Shown piece by piece: positions 62,954 through 64,000 of a DNA stretch of 64,000 nt (its first letter is position 1; each line of letters starts with the position of its first letter). The notes under the pieces were generated by a model. It had not been told where the DNA came from. It did not search any database and saw nothing but the letters and a program-made list of their open reading frames with translations. The DNA is taken from the NCBI GenBank assembly GCA_016712465.1, contig JADJQZ010000001.1:5332001-5396000 (forward strand), written 5' to 3'. The position numbers and the translations under genes are program-made. This DNA comes from Candidatus Obscuribacter sp. (GTDB taxonomy: Bacteria > Cyanobacteriota > Vampirovibrionia > Obscuribacterales > Obscuribacteraceae).

Positions 62954-63565
62954 ATGCTTCAACAAAAAATCTCGTACAAACCTTATGCCAAACATGACTT
63001 CAGCCATCTGAGCGGTTTGACCGGTATTTCAGACAAGACCCTTGAGATCCACCTGGCTCTCTATGCCGGTTACGTCACAAACACCAACACCTTGAATGAA
63101 AAGGTAATCGAACTCACCGAGGCCGGCAAAAGCGGTACTCCTGAATACGCTGAACTGAAGCGTCGCTATGGTTTTGAATACAACGGCATGAGACTGCACG
63201 AATACTATTTCGGCAATCTCAAACCGGGCGGTAGCGAGCTGAAAGAAGGCTCTGAGATTGGCAAAGCCATCATCGACACCTATGGTTCCATCGAAACCTG
63301 GAAGAACGATTTCTTCAAAGTCGGCGGCATGCGTGGCGTGGGCTGGGCTATCCTCTTCCAGGATCCCGAAACCAAAGTGCTTTCCAACCACTGGATCACC
63401 CTGCATGAAGAAGGCAATATCGCCGGATTCAAGCCGATTCTGGTTATGGACGTATGGGAACACGCTTTCTTGCTCGATTACAAACCGGCAGAAAGACCCA
63501 AGTACATCGAAGCCTTCTACTCAAACGTAGACTGGGCCAAAGTTGAATCGAGACTGATCAAGTAA
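62954..63565 (+). CDS. iron/manganese superoxide dismutase family protein
   Basis: 203 residues, the family length; AGGAG six bases before the ATG. Likely metal ligands are His33 (EIHLALYAGYVTNTN), His82 (MRLHEYYFGNL), Asp166 and His170 (MDVWEHAFLLDY). GGMRGVGWAILFQDPETK matches the GSGWxxLxxD region. The usual HHxxYV pair after the first ligand is absent and the segment is one residue shorter, so this belongs to an atypical branch. It should convert superoxide to peroxide and oxygen. No signal peptide, so cytosolic. Followed by a strong terminator. Confidence 0.85.
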   Translation: MLQQKISYKPYAKHDFSHLSGLTGISDKTLEIHLALYAGYVTNTNTLNEKVIELTEAGKSGTPEYAELKRRYGFEYNGMRLHEYYFGNLKPGGSELKEGSEIGKAIIDTYGSIETWKNDFFKVGGMRGVGWAILFQDPETKVLSNHWITLHEEGNIAGFKPILVMDVWEHAFLLDYKPAERPKYIEAFYSNVDWAKVESRLIK

Positions 63566-63584
63566 GAAACGGTTCGAAATCTGG

Positions 63585-63617
63585 AAAGAAGGCGGTCACC
63601 CCCGCCTTCTTTTTTTG
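63585..63617 (+). terminator. terminator of the superoxide dismutase gene
   Basis: AAAGAAGGCGG (63585-63595) pairs with CCGCCTTCTTT (63602-63612) with a six-base loop, followed by a run of eight T. Textbook intrinsic terminator. Confidence 0.92.
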
Positions 63618-63888
63618 TGGTGTTGAGCCCGAAGGGCGCCACCGTCGGTGGGCGGCTTGTTCAGCAGGCGGAGATGCAGCCATGAACAATAAACACTGCC
63701 GGCAAAGAGGTTTACGACCCAGCAAACAGAAAAATTCGGACCCTTCCATGAGAAATAATTGATGCCAGTAGACGGTAATTGCGCTGCAGCTAAGCAACAA
63801 TTCAAGACTATTCCACTTGAAAACGCTACCATATTAAACTGCACGATGGTATCCAGTCGATTGTCTGAAAACAAAGAAGAAAGTGGTT
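63618..63888. other. intergenic region before the last gene
   Basis: About 270 bases after the terminator. No supported gene or repeat. The promoter of the gene starting at 63889 should be here. Confidence 0.35.
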
Positions 63889-64000
63889 ATGAATCAGGGC
63901 AAAACCTCAAAGGATAAAGGGCTTCTCGATCGGGTCTTTAGCGACATTTTCGAAAGAGAGCTGAGAGCCTGTGCTGAAGAGACCTATGAAGGCGAAAAAT
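63889..64000 (+). CDS. start of an unidentified gene (cut by window edge)
   Basis: An ATG at 63889 preceded by AAAGAAGAAAG opens a frame to the window end. The 37 visible residues (MNQGKTSKDKGLLDRVFSDI, then an acidic helix) show no signal peptide. Too short to assign. Confidence 0.55.
   Translation, partial: MNQGKTSKDKGLLDRVFSDIFERELRACAEETYEGEK

Noticed and set aside
63596..63874. 92-codon open frame on - strand after the superoxide dismutase gene
   Set aside because: Runs into the terminator hairpin of the dismutase gene and has no family features.
1..64000. CRISPR array, IS element or integrase
   Set aside because: No spaced direct repeats or transposase/integrase motifs seen on either strand.

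Overview
The window looks like a chromosomal segment of a non-photosynthetic relative of cyanobacteria or a similar deep-branching free-living bacterium. My best guess is the Melainabacteria/Vampirovibrionia, near Obscuribacter. This is inferred from moderate GC, very many TPR and other solenoid proteins, lipoproteins with classical lipoboxes, housekeeping genes of bacterial type, and the gene families present; no rRNA or other phylogenetic marker was compared. I found no insertion sequence, integrase, CRISPR array, rRNA or tRNA.

Layout. 1-5.9 kb: the end of a c-type cytochrome lipoprotein gene (-), then murA, lysC and a threonine aldolase (+), then a secreted TPR/double retropepsin-like protein (-). 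6-10 kb: a TPR membrane protein, an EF-hand protein with a lethal-factor-like zincin domain, and small unknown genes. 10.2-17.2 kb (-): aspS, a TPR lipoprotein, comM, and a protein with four MshEN-like domains plus TPRs. 17.4-22.8 kb (+): a membrane protein, rpsU, small genes and a large VIT/VWA surface protein. 22.9-30 kb: a second zincin (-), an unknown exported protein, tex, a GT9-like glycosyltransferase and a Ser/Thr kinase. 30-41 kb: small exported or membrane proteins, an AmmeMemoRadiSam radical SAM enzyme, a large glycine/asparagine/threonine-rich protein and a KdsC-type phosphatase. 41-49 kb: an FAD oxidoreductase, then a compact RNA-repair operon (hen1-pnkp) followed by a TPR lipoprotein. 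49-55.5 kb: accessory-looking genes (Sel1 repeats, a divergent pair of related beta-sandwich proteins, a small PD-(D/E)XK-like protein, a WG-repeat lipoprotein). 55.5-64 kb: a SWIM-SNF2 helicase, a membrane sensor-like protein without an output domain, a putative ncRNA locus with a clear terminator, a second four-MshEN protein, an iron/manganese superoxide dismutase, and the start of one more gene.

Most notable: (i) the hen1-pnkp RNA 3'-end protection/repair cassette with an appended TPR lipoprotein gene; (ii) two paralogous proteins with four tandem MshEN-like (possible c-di-GMP-binding) units each and no secretion ATPase; (iii) two zincins resembling the catalytic domain of anthrax lethal factor; (iv) a structured intergenic transcript candidate at about 60.3-60.7 kb. 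Several start codons were moved from the longest reading frame to a site with a better ribosome binding site or a family-consistent N-terminus; these choices are stated per gene.
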